The position numbers and the translations under genes were made by a program. Positions 16,619 through 25,668 of a stretch of DNA of 64,000 nucleotides are shown here, piece by piece. Positions within the stretch are counted from its first letter, which is position 1. Each line of letters starts with the position of its first letter. Location: NCBI GenBank assembly GCA_900322135.1, contig ONYP01000002.1, forward strand, positions 1 through 64,000, given 5' to 3'. The notes beneath the pieces were generated by a model, which saw nothing but the letters and a program-made list of their open reading frames with translations, was not told where the DNA came from and searched no databases. The DNA comes from an uncultured Prevotellaceae bacterium. GTDB lineage: Bacteria; Bacteroidota; Bacteroidia; Bacteroidales; Muribaculaceae.

Positions 16619-18601
16619 ATGTCCCAAGACAAACAGCATCAGATAGAAGAGCCCGCCATGGAAGCGGGTCAGCAGCAAGGAAGCGACTTTGGCGGCTATG
16701 ACCGCCTGGTGACGCTATCGCCGCGCGAACACATCCGCCAGCGTCCCGGCATGTACATTGGCAAGCTGGGCGACGGTTCTCAAGACGACGACGGCATCTA
16801 TGTCCTCATCAAAGAGGTCATCGACAACAGCATCGACGAGTTCAACACGGGCTACGCCAAGCCCCACATCGACATCGATGTGGTGGACGGCGCGGTCACC
16901 ATCCGCGACTATGGCCGTGGCATTCCCCTGGACCAGGTGAAAGCAGCCTCGTCCAAGATGAACACCGGTGCCAAGTATGACACGCAGACCTATAAACGGT
17001 CGGTGGGTCTGAACGGTGTGGGTATCAAGGCGGTGAACGCCCTGTCCACCGAGTTCTACATCCGCAGCGTGCGTGACGGGCAATGCTCGTCGGTACTCTA
17101 CAACGAGGGCATCGCCAAGGAAGAGAGCGGCATCGTTGCCGCCGACAGCGGTGAAGAGAACGGCACGCTGGTGCGCTTTAAGCCCGATGCCAGCATCTTC
17201 AAGAACTATAAGTTCCGCGAGGAGACCATCGAGTCGATGATCAAGAACTACTCCTACCTGAACACGGGGCTGACGCTCACATTCAACGGCAAGAAGTACC
17301 ACTCGCGTAACGGCCTGAGCGACCTGGTGAAGGAGAAGATGACCAACGACCCGCTGTACCCGCTCATGCACTTCACGGGCGACGACATCGAGGTGGTCAT
17401 CACCCATGCTGCACAGCTGGGCGAGGAGTTCTACTCGTTTGTCAACGGCCAGCACACGACACAGGGCGGCACCCACCAGAGCGCATTCCGCGAGGCCTTG
17501 TCAAGGACCATCAAGGAGTTCTACGGCAAGAACTTTGAATACAGCGACATCCGCAACGGCATTGTCGCCGCCATCAGCGTCAAAGTCGAGGAACCCGTGT
17601 TTGAGTCACAGACCAAGATCAAGTTGGGCAGCAGCGTCATGTGGAAAGACGGCCCCACCATCTACAAGTACATCAACGACTTCATCAAGAAGGAACTGGA
17701 CGACTACCTGCACAAGACGCCCGAGACCGCCGAGGTGCTGCTGAAGAAGATTCAGGACAACGAGCGTGAACGCAAGGCCATCGCCGGCGTCAGCAAGCAG
17801 GTGCGCGAGAATGTGAAGAAGGCCGCTTTGCACAACGACAAGCTGCGCGACTGCCGCGTCCACTTCAACGACTCCCGCGCCCCCAAGGACAATGACCGCC
17901 GTGACGAGACCTCAATTTTCATCACCGAGGGTCTGAGCGCGAGTGGCTCAATCACCAAAATCCGCGATGTGGAGACGCAAGCCGTGTTCTCGCTGCGAGG
18001 TAAACCGCTCAACACCTTCGGCCTTGACCCCAAGAAGGTCATCATCAATACCGAGTTTGCGTTGCTACAGGCAGCACTGAACATTGAAGACGGCATCGAC
18101 GGACTGCGCTACAACAAGGTCATCATCGCCACCGATGCCGATGTCGACGGCATGCACATCCGTCTGTTGCTGTTGACCTACTTCCTGCAGTTCTGCCCCG
18201 AACTAGTCAAGACCGGCCACTTGTACATACTGCAGACGCCGCTCTTCCGCGTGCTCAACAAGAAGGAGGCCAAGCGCAAGACCAGAAGCACCAAGCGCGA
18301 GGCCAAGCCCCAAAAGGTAGAGACTTACTACTGCTACAATGACGAGGAGCGTCTTGCGGCACTCGACAAGCTGGGTGATGCCGCCGAGATTACCCGATTC
18401 AAAGGTCTGGGAGAAATTTCCCCCGACGAGTTCAAGGATTTTATCGGCCCCGAGATGCGCCTCGACCGCGTGCAGTTGCGCAAGGAGGACTCGGTGAAGC
18501 AGATGCTTGCCTTCTTCATGGGCAAGAACACCATGGAGCGCCAGGGCTTTATTATTGACAATCTAGTGAACGAAGACGATGAAGACATCACAGAACACTA
18601 A
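16619..18601 (+). CDS. parE: DNA topoisomerase IV subunit B (ParE/GyrB family)
   Basis: 660 residues. Type IIA topoisomerase ATPase subunit, needed to unlink chromosomes. GHKL ATPase motifs are present: [19 protein letters not shown] and [13 protein letters not shown]. The TOPRIM domain has DADVDGMH (about residues 506-513). Its first motif reads TEGLSASGS, with Leu at residue 439 where GyrB/ParE proteins usually have Asp (EGD). Length and the terminal [20 protein letters not shown] favour ParE over GyrB. coaD starts 23 bases before its stop. No parC is in the window. Confidence 0.92.
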   Translation: MSQDKQHQIEEPAMEAGQQQGSDFGGYDRLVTLSPREHIRQRPGMYIGKLGDGSQDDDGIYVLIKEVIDNSIDEFNTGYAKPHIDIDVVDGAVTIRDYGRGIPLDQVKAASSKMNTGAKYDTQTYKRSVGLNGVGIKAVNALSTEFYIRSVRDGQCSSVLYNEGIAKEESGIVAADSGEENGTLVRFKPDASIFKNYKFREETIESMIKNYSYLNTGLTLTFNGKKYHSRNGLSDLVKEKMTNDPLYPLMHFTGDDIEVVITHAAQLGEEFYSFVNGQHTTQGGTHQSAFREALSRTIKEFYGKNFEYSDIRNGIVAAISVKVEEPVFESQTKIKLGSSVMWKDGPTIYKYINDFIKKELDDYLHKTPETAEVLLKKIQDNERERKAIAGVSKQVRENVKKAALHNDKLRDCRVHFNDSRAPKDNDRRDETSIFITEGLSASGSITKIRDVETQAVFSLRGKPLNTFGLDPKKVIINTEFALLQAALNIEDGIDGLRYNKVIIATDADVDGMHIRLLLLTYFLQFCPELVKTGHLYILQTPLFRVLNKKEAKRKTRSTKREAKPQKVETYYCYNDEERLAALDKLGDAAEITRFKGLGEISPDEFKDFIGPEMRLDRVQLRKEDSVKQMLAFFMGKNTMERQGFIIDNLVNEDDEDITEH

Positions 18602-19088
18602 TCTTGAGGGATGGCGCATCGCTATCTTTCCCGGGTCATTTGACCCTTTTACCCGTGGTCACGAGTCCATCGTGCGCCGGGCATTGCCGCTGTTCGATAA
18701 GTTTATCATCGCCATCGGAGTGAATGCCGACAAGCGGTCGTTCATGACGATGGAACAGCGCCAGACATGGATTGAACGCGTGTTCAAGGATGACCCGCAG
18801 GTTGAGGTCATCACCTACAGCGGCATGACCGTTGATGCCGCGCGAGAGGTGGGTGCACAATTCATCGTGCGGGGCGTGCGCCTCATCCAGGACTTCGAGA
18901 ACGAGAAACACCTGGCCGAGGTCAACCGCGACCTGACCGGCATCGAGACCATCCTGCTCTACACCCTACCCGAGTATAGCCACATCAGTAGCAGCATCGT
19001 GCGCGAACTGGCGCGTTACGGACAAGATGTGAGCGCTTATCTTCCCAAGGAAGCCGACATGTCGCTGCTTCCCACATCCAACAAGTAA
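18579..19088 (+). CDS. coaD: phosphopantetheine adenylyltransferase
   Basis: 169 residues. Fourth enzyme of coenzyme A synthesis: joins ATP and 4'-phosphopantetheine to make dephospho-CoA. The nucleotidyltransferase motif is in [16 protein letters not shown] (T-x-G-H at about residues 25-28), and the second signature is in [12 protein letters not shown] (ISSS). The start overlaps the end of parE by 23 bases, pointing to translational coupling. The N-terminal NTNLEGWR extension of about a dozen residues is slightly longer than usual. Confidence 0.96.
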   Translation: MKTSQNTNLEGWRIAIFPGSFDPFTRGHESIVRRALPLFDKFIIAIGVNADKRSFMTMEQRQTWIERVFKDDPQVEVITYSGMTVDAAREVGAQFIVRGVRLIQDFENEKHLAEVNRDLTGIETILLYTLPEYSHISSSIVRELARYGQDVSAYLPKEADMSLLPTSNK

Positions 19089-19117
19089 CACATTTTTAAG
19101 ATATATATCGATACAAC

Positions 19118-20782
19118 ATGAGAAAGCTATTATTGACTTTACCCTTGTGCCTGGCGCTGTCACTCACCTCGATGGCCCAGAGGTCGATGCCCGCGGCGTT
19201 GCAGAAACTGCTCAATGCCGAGTATGCCATCACAAGCCTGTATGTTGACTCGGTCAACGAGGATAAGCTCATCGAGGATGCCATCCGCGGCATGGTTGAG
19301 AGCCTGGACCCCCACTCCTCCTACACCGATGCCAAGGAAACCAAAGAACTCGAGGAACCGCTCCAGGGAGAGTTCAGCGGTGTGGGCATTCAGTTCAACA
19401 TGAACAAGGACACCCTGTATGTCATCCAGACGGTGCCCGGCGGACCCAGCGAGCGCGTTGGTGTCCTGGCCGGTGACCGCATCATCTATGTGAACGACAC
19501 CACCATTGCCGGTGTGAAGATGAAGAACAGCGACATCCAGAAACGGCTGCGCGGCAAGAAAGGTACCCAAGTCACCATCAAGGTGATGCGCCCCGGCGTG
19601 AAGGAACTCATCACCTTCCGCATCACGCGCGACAATATCCCGTTGCACAGTATCGACGCCAAATACATGCTTGACGAGAAGACGGGTTACCTGCGCATCT
19701 CGCGTTTTGGCGCCAAGACGCATGAGGAAATGATGGAAGCCCTGAGCGACCTCAAGAAACAAGGAATGACACAAGTCATCATCGACTTGAGCGACAATGG
19801 CGGCGGCTACCTCAATGCAGCCATCGACATGTGCAACGAGTTCCTCCAGCGAGGACAACTCATGGTGTATACCGAGGGTGAGAACCAGCCTCGCAGCGAT
19901 GCTAACGCCAACGGTTGGGGCGACTACAAAGACCTGCACATGGTCGTTGTCGTCAACCAGTTCTCGGCATCGGCGGCCGAAATCTTTGCCGGCGCCATGC
20001 AGGATTGGGACCGCGCAGTGGTTGTGGGCCGCAGGACCTTCGGCAAGGGATTGGTTCAAAGGCCTGTCCGCTTTGACGACGGCTCGATGATGCGCCTGAC
20101 CGTTGCCCGTTACTATACTCCCAGCGGACGCTGCATCCAGAAGCCCTATGACCGTGGCAAAAAGGAAGACTATGAGAAAGAACTGCTTGACCGTGCCAAC
20201 GAGGGCGAGTACTATTGCCTGGACAGCATCCAGTTCAACGACTCCCTGCGTTACACCACTTGCCTGAACGGCCGCACCATCTATGGCGGTGGCGGCGTCA
20301 TGCCCGATGTGTATGTCCCCGTCGACACTAGTGAGTACACGACCTACTACCGTGACCTGACTGCCAAGGGCATCACCAACCAGTTTGCCATCAGCTATGT
20401 CGACAAGAACCGCAAACAGCTCACCAAGCAGTACAAAACCATCAGCGACTTTGACAAGAACTTTGTCGTTACCGATGAGATGATGAGCGAGTTCATTGCC
20501 ATCGGCGAGAAGGACAGCGTGAAATATGACGAGGAAAAGTACCGCGTGAGCGAACAGCTGCTCAAGGACATCATCAAGGGTCTCATCGCCCGCGACATCT
20601 TTGCCGATGTGAGCGCCTACAGCATTATCATCAACCACCGCAACCGTGATGTGCAGGCGGCCTATGAGGTGCTGAATGACCGCGATCGTTACGACCGTCT
20701 CTTGCGCGAGGGCAATCCCGACTATGAACGGCTGGTGAAAAAAGAAAAGAAACCCACCGAAGTCAATTTAGAAGCAATCTAA
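19118..20782 (+). CDS. ctpA: C-terminal processing peptidase, S41 family
   Basis: 554 residues. Periplasmic serine protease that trims protein C-termini. A signal peptide ends near LTSMAQ. A PDZ domain spans about residues 80-160 (GVGIQFNMNKDTLYV, RVGVLAGDRIIYVNDT). The Ser-Lys dyad is visible: Ser285 in FSASAAE and Lys310 in TFGKG. The C-terminal 200 residues are an extra helical region usual for Bacteroidetes family members. It lies 29 bases after coaD in the same direction and ends at a strong terminator, closing the parE-coaD-ctp unit. Confidence 0.94.
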   Translation: MRKLLLTLPLCLALSLTSMAQRSMPAALQKLLNAEYAITSLYVDSVNEDKLIEDAIRGMVESLDPHSSYTDAKETKELEEPLQGEFSGVGIQFNMNKDTLYVIQTVPGGPSERVGVLAGDRIIYVNDTTIAGVKMKNSDIQKRLRGKKGTQVTIKVMRPGVKELITFRITRDNIPLHSIDAKYMLDEKTGYLRISRFGAKTHEEMMEALSDLKKQGMTQVIIDLSDNGGGYLNAAIDMCNEFLQRGQLMVYTEGENQPRSDANANGWGDYKDLHMVVVVNQFSASAAEIFAGAMQDWDRAVVVGRRTFGKGLVQRPVRFDDGSMMRLTVARYYTPSGRCIQKPYDRGKKEDYEKELLDRANEGEYYCLDSIQFNDSLRYTTCLNGRTIYGGGGVMPDVYVPVDTSEYTTYYRDLTAKGITNQFAISYVDKNRKQLTKQYKTISDFDKNFVVTDEMMSEFIAIGEKDSVKYDEEKYRVSEQLLKDIIKGLIARDIFADVSAYSIIINHRNRDVQAAYEVLNDRDRYDRLLREGNPDYERLVKKEKKPTEVNLEAI

Positions 20783-20784
20783 AA

Positions 20785-20822
20785 CAAAAACAGGGCCCAA
20801 ATGAGTTGGGTCCTGTTTTTTA
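20785..20822 (+). terminator. terminator of the parE-coaD-ctp unit
   Basis: AAAACAGGGCCCAA pairs with TTGGGTCCTGTTTTT around a short loop, ending in a T run. Confidence 0.9.
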
Positions 20823-20864
20823 TATCATTGATTGAAGGACAGCGCTACTCTGCAGTCCTCTGAT

Positions 20865-21713
20865 TCAAGCCTGAGGGCTGTTGTCATTGTCAGGGACCGG
20901 AGGAGATGGCGGCACTATTCTGGCTTGTGCGTTCTCATCATGAGGGGGGAGCGGGGGCATAGGCATTCCTACTGGCGGTTGCGGCGGAGTCACTGAGCCC
21001 GGAAAAGGCGGCGGGGTGAAACGGGCCTCATCAATCCGCTGAAGGGCGGCAATGCGCCTCACGGTGCTCTTGTACAGGAAATAAATCAGCAGCACAAATG
21101 CAATATTAAAGACCATCCACAGCCCCGGATAGATACCCTGGCTGAAAGCCAGTGCATCCCATGTCCAATGGATGATGATGGGAACCGCCAATATGCAAAC
21201 AGCAGTGAGCATACCACGGTCGCCGAAGTGGCGCTTGCTGTAGAAATAGCCCATAGCGCAAGCCATGGCAAAGTGGGCGGGTACGGCCGTGAGAGCGCGA
21301 ATGATGCCCGTGAGCATCCAGTCCTCGCTCTGGAGGAGGTACAAGATGTTCTCGGCACCGGCGAATCCTAATCCCACACAAGCGGCATAGACGATACCGT
21401 CGAGGTACTCCTCATAAAACTTGTTCTTGCGCAGGAAGAGCCACAACATCAGCAATTTGGCGGTTTCCTCAGGCAAAGCGGCGCCAAACAAGGACAAAGA
21501 GACCGCATCGGCAAAGGAGCCCGGCTCACGGACCACCAGTCCCAACATGCTCAAAAAGGAAACGATGACCACCGTCACAAATGTAGAGCCGACGCCATAG
21601 AAGAACGCCTTAAAAAGCAGATTGAGCGGCTCGGGACGGGCAGAATCCTTACGATAAATCCACCAGCCGAGCAAAAATACCGGCAATAATGCAGTAGCAA
21701 TAATCAGAATCAT
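20865..21713 (-). CDS. PrsW family intramembrane metalloprotease
   Basis: 282 residues from ATG 21713 (MILIIATALLPVF). The longer GTG start at 21737 lies inside the terminator of the upstream gene, so I reject it. Eight or so hydrophobic helices. PrsW signature: LPEETAKLLMLW (EE..K), then DGIVYAACVGLGFAGAENI, plus a histidine in AHFAMACAMG and another in IHWTWDAL. PrsW cleaves membrane anti-sigma factors in Bacillus; the target here is unknown. The last 60 residues are a proline-rich cytoplasmic tail (FTPPPFPGSVTPPQPP), uncommon for PrsW. Confidence 0.9.
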   Translation of the reverse strand: MILIIATALLPVFLLGWWIYRKDSARPEPLNLLFKAFFYGVGSTFVTVVIVSFLSMLGLVVREPGSFADAVSLSLFGAALPEETAKLLMLWLFLRKNKFYEEYLDGIVYAACVGLGFAGAENILYLLQSEDWMLTGIIRALTAVPAHFAMACAMGYFYSKRHFGDRGMLTAVCILAVPIIIHWTWDALAFSQGIYPGLWMVFNIAFVLLIYFLYKSTVRRIAALQRIDEARFTPPPFPGSVTPPQPPVGMPMPPLPPHDENAQARIVPPSPPVPDNDNSPQA

Positions 21714-21727
21714 AATCCATCGGTTAG

Positions 21728-21774
21728 CAAAATGCACCCGACAAGGTGTCCGACAGGGACCTCATCGGGTGCAT
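21728..21774 (-). terminator. terminator of the dockerin-SUMF1 gene
   Basis: On the minus strand ATGCACCCGA and TCGGGTGCAT form a perfect 10-bp stem around 23 bases, followed by TTTT. Confidence 0.8.
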
Positions 21775-21793
21775 GTGTTCATGATTGTGCTAT

Positions 21794-23779
21794 TTATTGC
21801 AGCACGAGGCGGAAGCCAAGCGAGTAGCTGCGGCTTGCGGGTGCCTCATAGTTGCGGAAGGTTACCCGGCTGTCACCAGGCACGCTGAACCAGCTACCAC
21901 CACGGGTAACACGGCGCACACCGGTCTCGGGGCCAGTGGGGTTCTCCTGAGGCTCCTCGGTGTAGGGACCATACCAGTCGCTGCACCACTCAAACACATT
22001 ACCGCTCATGTCATACAGGCCCAACTCGTTGCCGTGCTTAGCGGCAACCGTGTGGGTACCATAGTCAGGACTGTCGGTGCCTACTGCATAGCTGTTGGCA
22101 TAGAACCAGGCCACCTCGTCAAGGTTGTCGCTGCCGGCATAAAGCGTGCCGCGACTCTTCACGCCACCGCGAGCGGCAAACTCCCACTCAGCCTCGGTGG
22201 GCAGACGGAAGGACTTGCCGGTAATGGCATTCAGGCGGGTGATGAACTCCTGGCAATCATCCCAGCTTACCTGCTCAACAGGACGCTGCAAGTTGCCAGT
22301 GAAACCGCTGGGATAACTACCCATGACTGCGTACCACAGTTCCTGGGTCACCTCGGTCTGACCGATGCTGAACGGGGCAAGGGTCACCTCGTGTGCGGGC
22401 ATCTCATCGGCATTGGCCAAGCCCATGTCGACCGTAGCGCTGTCCACACCCATCGTGAAGGTACCGCCATCGACGGCCACCATCTGGAATGAAACGCCGT
22501 TGACGGTGAACATGCCGGGGATGGTGTTGTAGTTCTGCATTCGCTCAATGAACTGGTTGGCTGCACTCTGCAACTCATCGAAGTTCTCGTCCAGTACTGA
22601 ACTGCAGTCGAGCAGCAGCATCACGAGTGCACTGGAATAGGTGCTCTCGACATCAGGAAGGCGATCGGTGGTGAACTCGGTGCTAGCCTGCCAGGTCTGC
22701 TGGTCCTCAATCCAGTACCATTCCTGGATGTTCTTCTTCTCGATGCGCTCCTCGCTGTCGAGCTGGATGCCGTTGAAGACGAGGGTCACAAACATACCGT
22801 CCACACTGGAGGCTGCCACGCTGTCACCAGCGTTGCAGGTCAGGCCCTTGTAGACGATGTTGGTGAGGCTGCGGGTCTTGAGGGAGAAAGTACCCTCGAT
22901 GTAGACCTGTGACTCGCCGACGGTTGCATCGTTAACCTCGTCAAGAGTGAAACGGATGCGCGTGCCCGTACCCACACCGGGGAATACAAGTGTCAGGGTC
23001 TCGGACATGTTGCGGCTAACCAAGTCATCGGCGATGGCCTGGAACTTGGAATTCACCTCGCCCATCGTGGTTACCTCCATGGCCTTGGTCGAGTCGCTTG
23101 ACAGCGCATACAGGTTGGCACGGAATTGGGTGGTGTCCTTAACATTGTCATTGAGCAGTCCCACAGTGTAAGCCTTGATGGGGCGGCCATAGATTCGCTG
23201 GTCGACGATGCGGGCATTGAGTGCCTGGGCATATTCAGCCTCGGTCTCATACTTGTCGGTCATCATCAGTGAACCCTGGTCAAGACCCTCGGTAAAGGTC
23301 ACGACAGCGACATTCTGCAGGTTAACAGGCTTTCTGGCCACTGAGAGGGCGTCAATAGCCTTGTCCACCGAGTAGTACATCAGACGGCCCGGTTGGGTAG
23401 TCAGCGATGCGACAAACTCGTTGAACTCGGTTACCGATGTCGAGTCAAGCATTGCCAGAGGCTTGGTGTTCAAGACTTGGTTATAACCAACAATGCCCAT
23501 GTACATGCCGGTTTCGGCCATAGGCACTACAGGTCCGCTCAGGATGTAGTCAATCAGGACATTCATGTCGGCAATAGTGATATCGCCGTCACCGTTCACA
23601 TCACATGCCGGGTCGTGCCTGTCGCTCAAGATAGCGTCAACGACCACATTGACATCAGCGATGTTGACATCACCATCAGCATTGACATCACCCTCAATGT
23701 TACTGGAGTAATGGTGCGGCCCAGCCAGCGCCATCAGTGTTGATAACACAATCAACGAAAAAAGAGTAGTCAGTCTCAT
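21794..23779 (-). CDS. secreted dockerin-like protein with VWA-like and SUMF1 (formylglycine-generating-enzyme-like) domains
   Basis: 661 residues. A signal peptide ends near ALAG. Two dockerin-like loops follow immediately: GDVNADGDVNIADVNVVV and CDVNGDGDITIADMNVLI. Residues of about 95-260 resemble a von Willebrand A fold (VAVVTFTEGLDQGSLMM, IKAYTVGLLN). The C-terminal 230 residues are a SUMF1/FGE-like domain (MVAVDGGTFTMG, QTEVTQELWYAVMG, RLPTEAEWEFAARGG, GNVFEWCSDWYG, RRVTRGGSW). Most bacterial SUMF1 modules of this kind are binding or structural domains, not sulfatase activators. I cannot see the substrate. Confidence 0.85.
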   Translation of the reverse strand: MRLTTLFSLIVLSTLMALAGPHHYSSNIEGDVNADGDVNIADVNVVVDAILSDRHDPACDVNGDGDITIADMNVLIDYILSGPVVPMAETGMYMGIVGYNQVLNTKPLAMLDSTSVTEFNEFVASLTTQPGRLMYYSVDKAIDALSVARKPVNLQNVAVVTFTEGLDQGSLMMTDKYETEAEYAQALNARIVDQRIYGRPIKAYTVGLLNDNVKDTTQFRANLYALSSDSTKAMEVTTMGEVNSKFQAIADDLVSRNMSETLTLVFPGVGTGTRIRFTLDEVNDATVGESQVYIEGTFSLKTRSLTNIVYKGLTCNAGDSVAASSVDGMFVTLVFNGIQLDSEERIEKKNIQEWYWIEDQQTWQASTEFTTDRLPDVESTYSSALVMLLLDCSSVLDENFDELQSAANQFIERMQNYNTIPGMFTVNGVSFQMVAVDGGTFTMGVDSATVDMGLANADEMPAHEVTLAPFSIGQTEVTQELWYAVMGSYPSGFTGNLQRPVEQVSWDDCQEFITRLNAITGKSFRLPTEAEWEFAARGGVKSRGTLYAGSDNLDEVAWFYANSYAVGTDSPDYGTHTVAAKHGNELGLYDMSGNVFEWCSDWYGPYTEEPQENPTGPETGVRRVTRGGSWFSVPGDSRVTFRNYEAPASRSYSLGFRLVLQ

Positions 23780-24023
23780 GTCTAAAAATATGTTTTGGTT
23801 TTAAAGTAATATTCCATAATTATTGCCGCACTGTGCCATACTGCACAATTATCAACCTACAAAATTACACCTAATTTATACAAACAGCAAGAAAGGAAAG
23901 AAATAGTTATTAACAATATCCCAGATTTGGTAATTTTTTACACTACAGTCACATTGACACTGCATTAGCCGTAAACAATAGGTGTCATCCCAACAACGGC
24001 AAATCAAAAAATGATTTTTTTTG

Positions 24024-24055
24024 TTTGCCATTGTATCAGGCTTGCAGTACCTTTG
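24024..24055 (+). promoter_or_regulatory. promoter of the SSS transporter
   Basis: TTTG at 24024-24027, 20 bases, TACCTTTG at 24048-24055; leader of about 50 bases. The rest of the 23780-24108 gap is AT-rich, with no gene seen. Confidence 0.75.
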
Positions 24056-24108
24056 CACCAATTTTTTGTCCGTAGCAGGCAAGTTTTATTGATAATTGTA
24101 ACGACCAC

Positions 24109-25620
24109 ATGGTATCGATTGTACATCTCACAGGCGTGCTGCTCACCGTCATGTTAATCTTGGCAGTGAGTTGGTTGTCAGGACGCAAGGTGAAAGATGC
24201 TCACAGTTTCACAACAGGCGGCAAATCAGGCAGCCTGATGGTGTGCGGTGCCATGCTGGGCACACTGGCCGGCGGGCAGTCCACCATCGGCACGGCACAG
24301 CTGGCGTTCAGCTACGGCATATCAGCATGGTGGTTCACAATCGGCGCAGGCATCGGAGCCCTGGTGCTAGGGCTTTTCTACTCAGGTCCCTTGCGGCGCA
24401 GCGGCTGCACAACGCTGCTCGAGGTTGTTAGCCGTGAATATGGGCACAAGGCCGAGACCGTGGGGTCGATACTTTTCCTCATCGGCATTTTCATCAGCAT
24501 CATGTCGCAGGTGATGTCATCGTCGGCGATGCTGGGCAGCCTGTTCGGGATTTCCACTTTCTGGGCCTCGATAGCAGGAGCGGCGCTCATCATGCTGCTC
24601 GTCTTGTTCGGAGGCATCCGCAGCGCCGGCGCTGGCGGTATTGTCAAACTGATATTGCTCTACCTGTGTTCGCTGATTGCCGGAATCATCGTGTGGCACA
24701 TCGCCGGAGGCCTGACGGGGCTGCGCGAGGGCCTCGACAATGTCTATCACTCCCCTGCCCTCGCCCAGTTCAGCGGTCTAACCGATGTGGAAAGTATCCA
24801 CCACCGCTATGGGTCACCGTTTGCCCGCGGCGTCTTTAAGGACCTGGGCGGCTGCCTCTCGCTCGTGCTGGGCGTGGTGTGCACCCAGAGTTATGCCCAG
24901 TGCATCTGGTCGGCGTCCAGCACGCCCCGAGCCCGCCGCGGAGCGGTGTTGTGTGCCTTGTTCATGCCCGTCATCGGTGCAGCCTGCACACTGGTGGGAA
25001 TCTATATGCGCGGCCATTACATCACCGCCGATGAGTTGAAATCCCTGCAAGCCGCCGGCGAGACACTCCCTGCGGGCATTGGCGTCATCGAGAATTCAGC
25101 GCAGGCGTTCCCCGCTTTCATCCTCCAGCACCTGCCCGCATGGCTGGGTGGACTGATGCTGGGAACGATGCTCGTCAATATCCTGGGCTGCGGCAGCGGG
25201 CTGTCGCTGGGTGCCGCGACAATCCTGGTGCGGGATGTTTACGGCAATTTCAAGCGGCGGATGGGAATGACCGCATCGCCCCTGTCGTCACTGGCCCAAA
25301 CGCGTTTGTCCATCGTGGGCATCCTGGTGGCGGCCGTCATCGCGACACTGGTTTTCCACAGCAGTTTCATCAACGACTTGGGATTCCTGTCACTGGGCCT
25401 GCGTGCCGTTGCCATCCTCTTCCCGCTATGCTTAGCCTTGTGGAGACCGGGACGCTATAATCCCAGCCGGGTGCTTTTATCGATGCCCACAGGTGTTGCA
25501 GCGATGTTGGCAGCCAAATTTGCCGCATTTCCTGGAGATGCCGTCTATTATGGACTTGCCGCGGCCTTGATTATCATCCTAACAGGGAAAAACAGACGCC
25601 CCATCCGCAATGAGGGATAG
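24109..25620 (+). CDS. sodium:solute symporter family (SSS) protein
   Basis: 503 residues and about thirteen hydrophobic segments, typical of the SSS/LeuT-fold carriers for sugars, amino acids, proline or vitamins. Recognisable blocks are SGRKVKDAHSFTTGGKSG near the N-terminus and GTLAGGQSTIGTAQLAFSYG in the first core helices. The substrate cannot be read. It is a monocistronic plus-strand gene flanked by two minus-strand dockerin genes. A 7-bp inverted repeat (GACGCCC / GGGCGTC) spans its stop codon but lacks a T run. Confidence 0.87.
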   Translation: MVSIVHLTGVLLTVMLILAVSWLSGRKVKDAHSFTTGGKSGSLMVCGAMLGTLAGGQSTIGTAQLAFSYGISAWWFTIGAGIGALVLGLFYSGPLRRSGCTTLLEVVSREYGHKAETVGSILFLIGIFISIMSQVMSSSAMLGSLFGISTFWASIAGAALIMLLVLFGGIRSAGAGGIVKLILLYLCSLIAGIIVWHIAGGLTGLREGLDNVYHSPALAQFSGLTDVESIHHRYGSPFARGVFKDLGGCLSLVLGVVCTQSYAQCIWSASSTPRARRGAVLCALFMPVIGAACTLVGIYMRGHYITADELKSLQAAGETLPAGIGVIENSAQAFPAFILQHLPAWLGGLMLGTMLVNILGCGSGLSLGAATILVRDVYGNFKRRMGMTASPLSSLAQTRLSIVGILVAAVIATLVFHSSFINDLGFLSLGLRAVAILFPLCLALWRPGRYNPSRVLLSMPTGVAAMLAAKFAAFPGDAVYYGLAAALIIILTGKNRRPIRNEG

Positions 25621-25668
25621 GGCGTCCTAGCCTAAGGGGGCCAAAACCTTACATATCTAATACTTTAA

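Noticed and set aside
19160..20638. 492-codon minus-strand ORF opposite ctpA
   Set aside because: Shadow of the S41 peptidase; Val/His/Gly-rich, no promoter or signal.
25595..25626. Terminator spanning the SSS stop codon
   Set aside because: Seven-bp stem without a T run; too weak to call.
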